A DNA stretch of 64,000 nt from Aulostomus chinensis. Taxonomy: Eukaryota; Chordata; Actinopteri; Syngnathiformes; Aulostomidae. How positions within the stretch are numbered: position 1 is the first letter of the stretch; each line of letters opens with the position of its first letter. This document shows, piece after piece, positions 12,170-23,999 of this stretch. The notes under the pieces were generated by a model that did no database searches, had not been told where the DNA came from, and saw only the letters and a program-made list of their open reading frames with translations. Made by a program: the position numbers and the translations under genes. The stretch is from NCBI GenBank assembly GCA_037954235.1, contig JBBMOA010000006.1, positions 26,567,041 through 26,631,040 of the forward strand. The letters run 5' to 3'.

Positions 12170-12760
12170 CTGCCAAGATGGCGCAGTGGGACAGCAGCTT
12201 GTAAGCACTTGAAAAACAGCTTGTAAGCACTCGTCTCTAATTAGACTGAGGGGCTTGTTTTCTATTTTCTCATTCAGCAATGGCTAAACCTACAACACAA
12301 CATGTGAATTTGTGGTGTTTCATCCCAGCCGACACAGGTCCTGGATGACGCGGCAAATCCATCCGTCGGTGATTAGCGCCAATGACACAAAAGGCAACAA
12401 TTTATTCTGTGACTTCAGGTCCGACTACCCAGACGCACGCTTGTCAGGTGTTGCTAAGAGCCCACTGAGAGCTCCCCAAGCACTACTTCTTCTAGAGGGA
12501 TGTCAGAGATAACGCCGACAGTTAATGTGGTCATTTGGTGCATGGCTGCCAGTGATGGCTTTTCAATTGATACAGCTCAAATGACAAAAATGCTCAATTA
12601 GCTTTAATGTATTCTACACTCTGAAGAATGCTGCGAAAGTGGATGAGTGAAGCAGTAATTTATCTGCTGCGTTTTACCTATAATGACCCTAAAGTTGCAA
12701 TGTTTGGCACGGCTGCTTTTAGTTTTTCCACTTTGTGTCAAACAAAGTCTTGGACATTAT
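12170..12760. promoter_or_regulatory. Candidate conserved noncoding block (composition only)
   Basis: Begins with CCAAGATGGCGCAG, a YY1-like word, then a 15-base direct duplication CAGCTTGTAAGCACT (12195-12209 and 12217-12231). The following 400 bases are repeat-free, of mixed composition, and contain GATTAGCGCCAATGACA and CTCAATTAGCTTTAATG. No coding frame is convincing. A LINE 5-prime end was considered for the YY1-like start, but nothing downstream supports it. Regulatory role is inference. Confidence 0.25.
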
Positions 12761-15700
12761 AGTTTTAGTCTGAAAGATTTATTGTTCTCCTCTTTGTACT
12801 TTTGGGGGGGACATCAGACATGACAGGGAGAAATGTTGGCAAAGTCGGGTAAATGAAAAGTGAAACTCTGCTGCTATACAAAAACATACTGTTAAATATC
12901 AAACACTGACAGCCTTCAGAAACCGCGTGAGACCGCGAGCCCGCAGAGTGCCTTCGACAATTGGATGGCACATGCTGCTCGTGCTGTATTGACTTCCCAG
13001 TGCTGGTATTCTTCTTCATTCTTTCATCACTTCAGCCTGTAATGTGTGTGGTGAAAGCAACAAAGATCCTGGTTTGTGACTGTCAGTGACCACAGTTGTT
13101 TTGCTTTTTCCATAAAGATTGACATTTTTTTCTGCAATCCTTAGCCAAAACAGCAAATGTCGTGTCTAAAGCTGGGTAATCCTCACACTGCTTCTGAGAC
13201 CAGTCTGCCAATCTGAGTCGGATTAGATGGTGCTAAAAGGATTGCCTTTGAAACATAATATTAATTTTTGGGCCTCAAAAGCAGGACAGCTACATTTCAT
13301 GCGCTGCTGCTTCGGGGCGATTTACTGCAGATGTCGAGTTGCCTTTCCCCCTCTAAAGTGCCTACCAAATAGAGTTTCTTTTTCCTAATAATTCAATGAT
13401 TTCCGAGAGACTCTCCTTGAGCATTAGTTCCAGATGTTTGGCCTCCGACGTTTGGATTCTCACTGACTGTTTGTGTTTGTGTGAGTGTCTGTATGTGGGC
13501 ATTTGTGTGCCAGTCTGTGAGATTTATCTGCCGGTGCAGCTGAGCGAAAGCCAACAGCAGGTGTGAGATTATGGTTTGCTCTTTTTTTGAGGTGAGCAGA
13601 TGTGGTGCTATTAAAGCCTTACCACACAGCCTCATTCTGGCTGTCTATCTCATCATGTCTTCACCCCCAACATGATTCCAGACAGCTGGGATGATGCCTT
13701 TGTTGAGGTGGATGTTATCTTGAGACGATGTGGATTACAACGTGAGTAAGATGGCATTTTTCGAAGAAAAAAAAATGTAATGAAGAGTCTCAAAGGCAAT
13801 GCCTGAATGTCTAATTAAAAGGATGCACACGTTATTTTTAATTTTATCTCTGTGTAAGACTCACCAGACTGGCAACACGTAAACAGCAGTAACGCTCAGC
13901 AGTCTTCATCGTGTCTTGGTGATGTGTGCTAAAAAAAAGTGCTCCATTAGTGTGAAAAGGCAGAGGCCCTCTATTCTGTTTACAGCCAAAACAATAGCCT
14001 CACCTTGTCTGCGCACGTTTGGAGGAGATTTGGTAGCAAATTCTAACCGGATACTTTTTTATATATTCTCATCTAAGATTTCTCTAACTCAGACACTTAC
14101 AATCCAAACAGCCCGCTAACGTGATGAATCTGGACCTGTTGCACATGAACACGCATCTCTGAGAAAAGTGAATTAGCATAATCAACACCCTCAAAATACC
14201 ATATAAGGTCAGTTGACAGAGGCTCAGTTCATGAAAATGGCACCAAAGATGATGAAAAACAACTTTAGGAGCTGTGAGATCAACTTCAGAAAAATACCAA
14301 TGAAACACAAATTATTTAGTATTTTACATTGAGGAATTATTCGAGGAACGAGGAAAAATGTGAACATCCAAAAAAAAAACTGCAACAGGAAGGCGCAGAT
14401 AGAACGCACACCGTTCGATGAGTTGTTGTTGATGAGCGTGATTATAGATGAACCCCAAGGTTGGTGGGGAATCCAATGAACTAACACCCTTTTCTCTGTT
14501 GTATAGGGAGTATTTGTACTTACAGTATAGATTTCAGCTGTTTGTTTGTCTCGCTGGGGAAGAGAACACCAACAGATTAGCCAAAATGTATCCCAAACCT
14601 AATATGGCCCACATGTTAGCAAACAGGTTTCCATTTACACATTTAGCAGACTCAGAACCAAACCAATAATAATAATGAAGAATATAATTTATAAACTTAA
14701 AGTCAGTAAAATGCACTGTACAGACGTGAGAGGCCTGATAATTACCTTCAGCACAGTTGTTTGTTTGTTTTTATCTCAGTTTATCGGCATCTAAACTGGA
14801 TTACACAAAATGATAAAGTTAAATTTTCACAAAAGTTGGTGGAGGGAAGTAGAATTGCTTAAGAGAGAAGCCATTAAATTTAAAGAGAGCATTTAAACAG
14901 AGTGAGAAAAAAAAAGACAAAATTATTTTTTGGCCTTGCTGGAATTCTCTTTTACTCTCAGCTTTAGAGGGAAGGTCTCAGGGCTCCTGGTTTCGCCAGG
15001 CGGAGATTACCTATCTGTGTGCCGTCTATGGTTTATGGGGTGATTGTGACTGGATTGTTTTATACATTACACATGAATTCAGAGAGACCAGAGAGCCAAC
15101 TCATCACCAGACGATACTGGATGGTCTTGTGCTCTCCACACACACTGACACCAGCATGGAATCTGAGTCTGGCTGTGTGTAGCTGACAACAACGTCCCAG
15201 AGTGTTGCTCCATACGGTTCTGATTCTGCGTTCATGTTCTGAATCTGATTATACAGCCATCAGTTATATACTTATTAGTTCTTGGGTCGGTGTGAGTTGT
15301 ACTTTCAACTTCACACATGGCTGATTGAATTACTGTGAGTGGGAAATATATCGATTAGATTTACAGATTAAAAGAATATGATGTTGTTGAAATTGATGTT
15401 GATTTGTGTTTTTCACATTTCACATCTTCTTTTTTTTTCTCCCATAAATCAACATATGATTTCTCAAATACAAGTTCTGCGTGCTTTTGATAACGGAATT
15501 TCAAGCATATAACTTGTGATATTTTTCAAAATTTTTTCAAAACCAAAAAAGGAGCAGAGAGTCTCCAGTTTATGACTTGGGATTGACTTCTGTTCCAGTT
15601 TAAAAAGAAGCTTCATCGTGTCTGCCACACAGGCCCTGAACAGCTCGCGTGGGTCTGGACTCAATGTTCTGGTCATTAGTTCAAGACCATTGACTTGATA

Positions 15701-16640
15701 ATCTCACCTGGGAAAGACTGCTAATGGTTCCTATCGGTGCAATTATGGCCCTTCACACAAACAACAATTCTTACTTGTCATGTACCTATCTGCTCACACT
15801 GACCTGCGTGGCTAATTGCTGGTTCCTGACATCTGGTACAGACCTGAGGCCACCGTCACAAATGTGTAAGTTCAAGAAAGGTATTTATATAGCTTCAAAT
15901 ATTCCCAAAATAAGGAAGTCTATTCATACACGTTTTAAAATGTCTTAAAGTTATTTTACAGTTGTTTCCAATGAATCTAGGATGATAATCTGTTTTGTTT
16001 TGGGGTTTTTTGTGTGTGTGTGTGTGATAAGAAGCATCACTTCACTTATCAATTCAAGTAGCATTTCCATTTTGCTTCTACTTAACAATGTGAATCTTAT
16101 CCTTTCTGTTTGGTCGTCTCTGTGAGTCCCCTCAGCAACGCAATCAGGAGCTAGAAGTGGCTGCTAACGGAACAATGTTGGTGTTTGAAGCTGTGATTGG
16201 AGCTACTCTGATCTGGGAACTACTAACTCAATTAACCATCAGATACCAATTGTTCTGGTTTGGCTAACTGCTCTCTTTCACACCAGAGAGCAGATTATCG
16301 TTCAGTCCTGCTGTTAAATGCTGGGTGGTCTAATCTCACAGGTTTGTTCATTAATATGACGTTTACAACATTGACTAGTTAAGTACTTCATTTCCTTTAA
16401 GGGGGAAATTGTACCTCATTGGTCTGTTTAGAATTTATTATAATACATTTTCGGCAACTGTCAGTCTCAGAGGAGGGTCTTTGAATCTAACCGATGACAC
16501 TGATGACATTCTGCGGTTCCTCTTAAAGTAATTATGGTATAACCAATTTCACAGTTGTAATGTCAAGGTGCAAGAGAAAAAAATATGATTCCCTTTCCTC
16601 ATGACAGTTCTGACAGCCTTTTTACAGGTGTGCCTTTGAC
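12761..16640. other. Noncoding sequence, no gene seen
   Basis: Only short open frames with no recognisable family. A (TG)8 tract lies at 16011-16026. 14900-15200 is less AT-rich than its surroundings but shows no splice-delimited frame. Confidence 0.55.
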
Positions 16641-16646
16641 AGACAA

Positions 16647-16695
<49 letters not shown>
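16647..16695. repeat. (CT)n-(CA)n compound microsatellite
   Basis: About 8 CT units pass directly into about 16 CA units. Confidence 0.97.
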
Positions 16696-16697
<2 letters not shown>

Positions 16698-16699
16698 CA

Positions 16700-17650
16700 G
16701 CCATTTATCATGCATGTATTCTACTTCATGCTGTGATACAGAGTTCTGAGAAATAGGTCCCTATAAGAGTACAGAGAAGGAGCAGGATCATGCTGATTTA
16801 CATTGTTCTCCCAGGCAGAGAACCATGTTGAAATAGTGGAATCTTGAAGGAATGTCCATTCCATATCATCCTGCCAGAAGTATTTGTTTGTATTTGTATT
16901 TGTATCCGTAATGTTCAATACAGAGAGAGAAAAAAGAAGAAGCCTGATTCCAAATCAGACCTGTAGAGGAAAAGTAGAATACATAAATAATAAATCACCA
17001 GAGAGTGTGCATGTGCGTGTGTGTGTATGTTGCTTGTCTGTCAAATCCAGACCTGCGAAAAACTTTGATTGTCATCGCTTTTTTATAGCAACTGAGAAAT
17101 ATGCCATACCATGATTGTTTAAAATGACAAAAAAAAGACAACCGATTCTTCTCAACTGTGCCATTAATGTAACTGTTGCCTCTAGTGGTCAGTTTTGAGT
17201 CCCTTTTTATGAATTTTACAGAGGAATGTTACATCCTTAGTACCTGGAGACCATAATGCAGGCTGTATTAAAAAGGGTTACCAGCATTTTATTTTTCAAG
17301 TACTTCATGTAAAAACACGCAGTGCAGCTTTGCATGTTCAATATCTCAGTAACGGACAAAACCTAAATGCAACATTTCATGTTTGGAATTCATCACTGAA
17401 TTGAAAGCAAACCCAAGTTTCACCAGGATGTGAAAACACTCAGATACTTTTGTGTCTTTTGGCATTTAGACTGAAGTTTAGAGAGCGACATTCCCTTGGT
17501 AGGAATAGCAATAGTATAAATAAAGTATGGTTAATTAACTCACATCTACATTTGCTCATTGAATTTATAATAGTCTTATTAATTTTGTGAGACTAAACTT
17601 TTTGGAGATTGGATAATTCGCCAGGACACTGATGTCATCAGATCCAGGTC
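16700..17650. other. Noncoding sequence, no gene seen
   Basis: Contains a three-fold GTATTT tandem at 16878-16902 and short chance frames. Nothing else recognised. Confidence 0.5.
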
Positions 17651-17654
17651 AATC

Positions 17655-17790
17655 CAAAATCCAACGGATTCCTCCTCAACCTAAGTGAGACCAGTCCTCC
17701 AAATATCATCAAAATCTAACTACAACTTTTTAGTTATCCTGCTATGAGATGAACAAACAGACCAATGCCACAACCTCTTTGGCAGATGTG
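17655..17790 (+). repeat. Diverged fish interspersed repeat
   Basis: Ends in AGTTATCCTGCTATGAGATG, AACAAACAGACCAATGCCAC and AACCTCTTTGGCAGATGTG. This matches the remembered end of a common teleost repeat (ATCCTGCT..CAAACAAACAAAC..ATAACCTCCTTGGC). A relative is at 50071-50260. It is noncoding and the parent element type is unclear. Confidence 0.45.
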
Positions 17791-18149
17791 AAAATTCCAA
17801 CTGCAATATGGGGACGTATCCCTAGCTACCTGGTGTCAGGTACCCTCAGATTATGGAAGAGTGACGTATAACCAGGTTCATTTTCAGGACCATGTTTCTG
17901 GTTGTAAGTGAGGTTTATACTGTGTCAGTTCACCCAACAATTACATGAAAACACAACAATGTTATCAACCATTATTGGTCTTTACTCAGCTTCACAGTCC
18001 ATCTCACATTTCATCAAAACAAGAAACAACTGACACGATGCACTTGAGTTCAGCGATAACATGAATGTCTTCTCACGAATGTTTTGATCTTCCTGCAATA
18101 TCAGTGCCTCATATGCTCCCCAGAAGACACGCCCACAGCCCTACGCTAC

Positions 18150-18208
18150 CTCTGATTGGCTAGTACTTAGTGCCTAGTTTAGGAATTTTGATTGAGGTCC
18201 AATCAGAG
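18150..18208. repeat. Inverted CCAAT-box pair
   Basis: CTCTGATTGG (18150-18159) and CCAATCAGAG (18199-18208) form a perfect 10-base inverted repeat with a 39-base spacer. Each arm holds an NF-Y type CCAAT word. It may be the end of a repeat element or a promoter-like structure; no gene start follows. Confidence 0.5.
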
Positions 18209-18209
18209 C

Positions 18210-20265
18210 AAGCGTGGAAGAGGGTCCCCACAGACTTCAGGTGGAAGAAACACAAAACACTGGTTTATGTTTGATGGAGGATTTTGAGAGGATTCTTCAG
18301 ATTATGTCTGTCTGTGTACCACCTGATGTGACTGTGCAGACCCCTGGAGGTGCACATACCACTGCTTGGGAGTCATGGGCTCAAATCAAAATCTATACTC
18401 AAAGCTACCTTACTAAACTTAGCAAACATCACATGATGAACAGTTTGTGGGGGAAAGACACAAATTTGCACAAAATCTGTGTCTACAGACTGGTTTATTG
18501 AAGCAATTATGTATTTTAGGTATTAACGTAAAGTGTGCTGGGAGTGAATTCTTGCACATGAACACACTTGGTGACATGTCTCCCTTGCAAGTTTTCACTT
18601 TTTTTTTTTCCTTCCAAAGAATTATTTCTTTTTTCATGCAATACGTTTACAAAATCATCCAGGGCAGTATTGTGACATTTCCCCAGTCTTCTCCTCCAGC
18701 CCAGAAAGGTCACATCCAAGGATAAAGGGCGTGTGTGGTTTATTCTTGATGTGCAACTAAAGAAAGAAAAAGAAAGACAAAACAACCCAGACGAGTAATC
18801 TGTCTTGTCATTTGAGACTAGAAAACTCCTTCATTCCCACTTGAGGCAGTTGGTGAGATGTCCAACACTGTAATATCTAGTAAACACCAGCAGAGTAGAT
18901 TAAGGTAGATTAAATGTATCAGTGTCTTAAAATGCTTTGATTTCGATATTTAACAGAACCAGGTAATCCAAAGATTAGGAAACAGATCCTTTTGTTTTGT
19001 TGATTTAGAAATCAACTGGGTGGCATGAGTAAGCTTGAAATAATGGAACCTGTAACATTTTGAGGCTAACCTCCTTATATCCTCCTAGACAAGGTGCGAC
19101 ACGTTCTTCCAAAATGACTAAACCTCTCGAGCTCCAAAATTGACTCCTGCTCCCTTCAGTGCCCTACATTTCTCTCCTCTCAGATGGAATGTTTCGGATT
19201 TGATTGATTTCCAACTTGATCTATCTTTGCACCTGTACTCAACCACCTCCATCAGCTTGGCAGAAATGCAGCTAGAGCGCTATTGATTTTTGTACCCCTG
19301 AAATCACTTAGAGGAGGATCTCCACTTTGCTTTCACTGTACCAAAATAATTTTATCTCTCCAAAATGGTTTCCTATATTCTCAATTTCACCGACCCATTT
19401 AATTCTGGGGAACATTATAGAGGGGGAAATTGAACATGGACTGGCTGCACCCAAGTCAATGAAACCTTAAGATATATAGAGCCAACATTTACAGCATGTG
19501 GAGGGACTGTGCAACCCACTGTGATCAGGAACACTCTTCACTTATCGCCAGTGGCATAAATTTTATTAACATTCCTGGAAAATAAGGGAAAAAAAAAACG
19601 TTTACGCTGAAGGTTGAATAAATCCATCAGATATGAAATCAGCAGAAGGAGCTGAACCACACGTAACTGAAGTTGCTGCAGTATGCCTCGTGTACGCCTT
19701 TTAAAGTAGTTTCTGTATTTATGAATTCACTCTGCTGGTTCTCCAAATAATCACTTTTATTGAAGCAAGTTAACTCCTCTAATTGTAAAAGTTGTTGAGT
19801 ACGGTTGGTAAATTATTTGATAGAATAATAGGCTCATGTGCTGGTACAAAGCCTGTTGAGATCTGACAGAGAGGCTGCCTATGTTCTGATACTTAGGCTG
19901 TCATTGTATGAAAAAGATATGTTGCATATATAGACCTCCATAATGTCTCACTTCCTCATACAGATGTCTGGTGTCAGTACGTTGTATGTACAGTGAGTGT
20001 GCCCCTGGGAGGTGATAGACAGACCTGCTAATGTGTGAGAGGCTTTACTTGATGTGTGCCATATCTGCTTCGAATGCTAAAAGCTTCTGATTTAGCTCTC
20101 TCATGGCCTGTTTGTTGCTCACACACTGTCCAAAGTCTATTTGAACTCCACAGTAAAAAAAAAATAAACAGAAGGAGGAACTTTGCAAGTATATTGAGGA
20201 TCGCTAATGTTTCCATAAGAAATGAATGGACTTCCCAGTGAATCAGTGGTTTTCCAGACTCCGGA
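18210..20265. other. Noncoding sequence, no gene seen
   Basis: The open frame at 18214-18501 (95 codons) has no recognised family. The rest is AT-rich noncoding sequence with short homopolymers. Confidence 0.5.
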
Positions 20266-20269
20266 TGTC

Positions 20270-20633
20270 CATTTATCCATCCATTTTCTATTACTTATCC
20301 TGTTCAGGGTTGCGGGGGGGCTGGAGCCTATCCCAGCAGCCTTCTGGCGAGAGGCGGGGTTCATCCTGGACAGGTCACCAGTCCTTTGCAGGACCAACAC
20401 ATAGAGACAGACAACCATTCACACTCCCAGTCACGCCCACGGTCAATTTAGAGTATCAATCAGCCTCGTCCCCTCTTGATGTCTTTGGACTGTGGGAGGA
20501 AGCTGGAGTACCGGAGAGAACCCACACAGGAACAGGGAGAACATGCAGACTCCACACAGAAAGATCCAGGGTTCGAACCCGGAACCTTCTTGCTCTGAGG
20601 TGACAATGCTAACCACTGCACCAGCGTGCCGCC
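20270..20633 (-). mobile_element. tRNA-derived SINE, family 1, full length
   Basis: Inverted orientation, with the tail TCCATTTATCCATCC on the left and the head GGCGGCACGCTGGTGCAG (read on minus) on the right. The B box is intact: GGTTCGAACCC within the head at about 20570-20580. The A-box region TGGTGCAGTGGTTAGCA is also readable, making this the best preserved pol III promoter in the window. The body matches the copies at 2011, 60866 and 61185. No clear target duplication. Confidence 0.9.
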
Positions 20634-20639
20634 GGTTGG

Positions 20640-21765
20640 ATTTTTATGCTCAGGCAACATTGTTCTAATCTTAATCTGTAGTGCTGTTAAACCTGAGGTC
20701 CTGATGATAGCATAAACACAACAGGTCTCATTTACAGACATTACAATGCTTCACCAAGGATGAGGACATGGCTTAATGTTTTCATGCTAATGACACTGTC
20801 ATTAATTCTGAGAGACAAAACGTAAACACCTTGAAGCTAATTATAGTAAAACGGCAGGGTTGTAATCTAAATGAAGTTGATGGTAATAATGCTAGCTAAT
20901 GAAGATAGACGTGAAATCAACCACTGTTCATTTACAGTTGGGCCCTGTGATCCTTACTCTGAGCTTGCTGTCATATTTTACTCTGAAGTCATTCACTGAA
21001 ACTAAATGCAGAGATAAAAGAAATCAACCTTCTCCTCCCGAAAAGGATCGTTTCAATGCGGACAATTTCCTGTGGGTGATGATGTCTCAGCTTCATCTGT
21101 ATGATGGATGCATGATCTCAGATTGACTGTAAAATTCATTACCTCTTCTACAACACTGATAAGTCAAAAACAGGGAAGCAAATATAACAGCACATTCAGG
21201 GAACTAGTAAAACCCGAGGTTCCCATTTCAAAATGTTTACCTAAAGACAACAAACAGGCAACATGGTCACCCTCCAGGAAATCTGCTCCAATTCTGCAGC
21301 CAGAAAACAGAAAAGTAGCAAATAACCTCATCATCAATTTACACATATTCTCTTGTGGATATCTACCTGCACACGGACAACATATGCAAATTAGCTTTTA
21401 GCTACTGGTGGTGCAAATACGTTTAATTGTACGCTGTCCTTGTGAAATAAATAAATCGATAAATGCGTAAATAAACAACTCAAAGGAAATTAAATGAAGG
21501 TCATACATTCATTGATTCAACTGGTTTCTTTGTTGACAGTATTGAGTGGCAATGTAGGCAGTGTCACTGAGCTCACACAACTCATGATGAACCATCGTGT
21601 AGTTTACTTCACTATGGTTTGACATCACGATGGTCTGCATTAATGTAAAATAACCTACAGTTACAAAACGCAGTTGAACATTTCTCCTCTTTCACCTCTA
21701 AAATGTCAAGGGGCATCAAAGCTTCTTCTCTTAGCTCTCAAAACCTTCCCGGTGAGATGTTCTGA
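20640..21765. other. Noncoding sequence, no gene seen
   Basis: Short open frames at 20899-21126 and 21108-21401 lack family resemblance. An AAATAAATAAAT tract lies near 21446. Confidence 0.5.
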
Positions 21766-21773
21766 GCCTGACA

Positions 21774-22094
21774 GACGTTCGGTTTGATCTCCCACCTTGG
21801 ATGTTGGAACTTTTTCCACTTCCCCGTCGTGAAACCTTGAGTTAAATGTCCATCCTCGGTGGACAAACAGTGGACAAACAGGTAAAGGTGTGGTTATGTC
21901 TCAATGGGACTGCTGCACGTTTCATTCCTGCTTCTGTTTTGAAGTGTCCTTGAGCAGGATACTGATCTGACGATTGCTCCTGACGGCAGAGTCCATCATC
22001 AGTGTGCGAGTGGGTGAATGAGGCAACATTATGAAAGCGCTCTGAGTGCCATAAAAATAAAAAAGTGCTATATAAATTGAGTCCATTTGACCAT
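21774..22094 (+). mobile_element. tRNA-derived SINE, family 3
   Basis: A degenerate B box (GGTTTGATCTCCC, 21781-21793) is followed by a middle module (GTGTCCTTGAGCAGGATACTG, then ATTGCTCCTGACGGCAGAG) and by the end GCGCTCTGAGTGCCATAAA with AAAGTGCTATATAAATTGAG. The end is typical of a teleost SINE tail (GCGCTATATAAAT..AGTCCATTTACC). The middle module is shared with the mosaic SINE at 63041. TGGACAAACAG is tandemly duplicated near 21861-21883. Confidence 0.7.
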
Positions 22095-22451
22095 AATTTG
22101 AGAATTATATCATCATACAGGCTATTAGGGAGGTGGAGTTAAAGCTCGGCTGATATCTTGTCCTCACATTCAGCTACCTCAGTGTTTATAGGCACCAGAA
22201 AGAAAATGTTGGAGAGTGACCATGGGATGGATGAGTGGGTGAGTTTATGAACATTGCTCGGTCTTAATGTTTGATTCAATTATGTAAAGCTGTTTAACTG
22301 TGATATTTACAGTATTCAATAACTACTGATTAGATATGATGTTGCCATCTGGACACAAGCCAAATAAAATACTCATGTTGATTCATAAAAACAGACTTGC
22401 CTCCACAGCTCAGCATGCTTCTTTATAGGGTTTTTGCACAGATTTGGGTGG

Positions 22452-22454
22452 GGT

Positions 22455-22485
<31 letters not shown>
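22452..22485. repeat. (GT)n followed by G17
   Basis: Nine GT units run into a 17-base G homopolymer (22469-22485). Long G runs are prone to sequencing error and can form quadruplexes. Confidence 0.95.
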
Positions 22486-22489
22486 TGCT

Positions 22490-23015
22490 GCTCCCACATG
22501 ACAGAGTGTCTCTCCAGTCTTTGTGTCAAAGTCACCTTTCGTGTCACTGCATCATGGAAAGCTGCCCAGTGATGAGCTGCCAGGTATTAAGCATTTTTAA
22601 TCTCACTTAATCTCCCCTGAGTTTCATCCAGCCTTCCACTTTAAGGAGTACAAACTTTACGATTTGTGATTCTCATTTACTCCATGATTCTCATCTTTCC
22701 CTCCTGCCCTTTTCCTTCCTGGACACTAAATTGACTTCAACTGCAGTGCATTTTCTGACAAACAGTGTTGCCAATGGAAACAAACATACTCTTTATTGCT
22801 GAATCTTCAATCTCATGCAGCACTTGGGGTCTCCCCGAAAAAAAAAAATCAAAACGGATTAGTGGTCAATTAAATTGAAAATAATCCCTCACATGAACAG
22901 CACAATCCAAGTTGATTTAATTTTACAGAGCTGCATTTAGTCTACAGTAAAATGATCCTGTTATCCTTGCACTAAACATTACTGTATGTTCAAGACCATG
23001 CGGATGCATCTGCGT
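22490..23015. other. Noncoding sequence, no gene seen
   Basis: Unique sequence with no convincing frame. Confidence 0.5.
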
Positions 23016-23016
23016 T

Positions 23017-23019
<3 letters not shown>

Positions 23020-23085
<66 letters not shown>
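23020..23085. repeat. (CA)n microsatellite
   Basis: About 33 uninterrupted CA units. Immediately after it CTGGAGAAGGGGGC is duplicated in tandem at 23087-23100 and 23108-23121. Confidence 0.98.
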
Positions 23086-23089
<4 letters not shown>

Positions 23090-23802
23090 GAGAAGGGGGC
23101 ACACATGCTGGAGAAGGGGGCTCTGTAAAGCTTGTAAATCAAATCATTTGTTCATTTTCATTCCAAATGATATTACATCAAGAGGACATAATTAAGTAAA
23201 TGGCTCCTAAAGAAATTGAGCGCAGTCTTGTTTTTGCACAGCAATGCTGATCCACCGTTTCTTCTTATTGTCTCCTTTTCATTTCTCTCTCATCTCGACC
23301 ATTTAGTCCTAAAACATGAGAGGAAGCACAAGGCTGCATTGCACAGGGGGAGATTTACACACCGCCCTTAGGTCAACCGTGGTCCAGACGCAATTGAGCG
23401 AGTGGCTATGATGTTGGCAGAGAATCCCATCTTGAAGCCTTCTGCAGAGTGAAAGTGAAAAATGTCATAGAGAAGGTGACTCATCCCACACAGGTTATAG
23501 GAAAAACACAGAAGAGATGGGTTTGCATAACAGTCTAGAGGTTTTCCAAACTTTTTCATGTGCATGGGGGATGAAGGAACCACAGGAAGCAGAGAATTAA
23601 CTGAAGCATTGCCAGTGTCATAGTCAGTAAACAAAAATAGCCAAAATCGATTTTCTATGCTCCTTGTTTTGTTTGTATTGTATAATATTGTGGAAAATTG
23701 GTGCAATGTTCCTCTGTGCTCAAGTACGGAGAGCTATTTGAATTCCTGCAGTGCATAATTATGATGGATGTGCATAGGTCTGGGTGGCAGTGGAGGCGGA
23801 GA

Positions 23803-23804
<2 letters not shown>

Positions 23805-23850
<46 letters not shown>

Positions 23851-23990
23851 CGTATGTGTTTGTGTGTGTATGTGTGTGTGTTTGTGTGTGTGTATGTGTG
23901 TGTGTATGTGTGTGCGTGCGTGCACGCATGTGTTTGTGTGTGCGCGCACGTGCGTGTGTGTGTGTGTGTGTGTTTGTGTGTATGTGTGCA
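23805..23990. repeat. Long interrupted (TG)n with GCGC/CACGTG patches
   Basis: A 186-base purine-pyrimidine alternating tract with TATG, TTTG and GCGTGCACGC interruptions and one CACGTG (23947-23952). Long open frames of Val-Cys on one strand and His-Thr on the other are artefacts. The sequence favours Z-DNA. Confidence 0.97.
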
Positions 23991-23999
23991 CATGCTCGT

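Noticed and set aside
15464..15676. 70-codon minus-strand frame with protein-like composition
   Set aside because: No recognisable family, no splice sites delimiting it, and the region is otherwise AT-rich noncoding.
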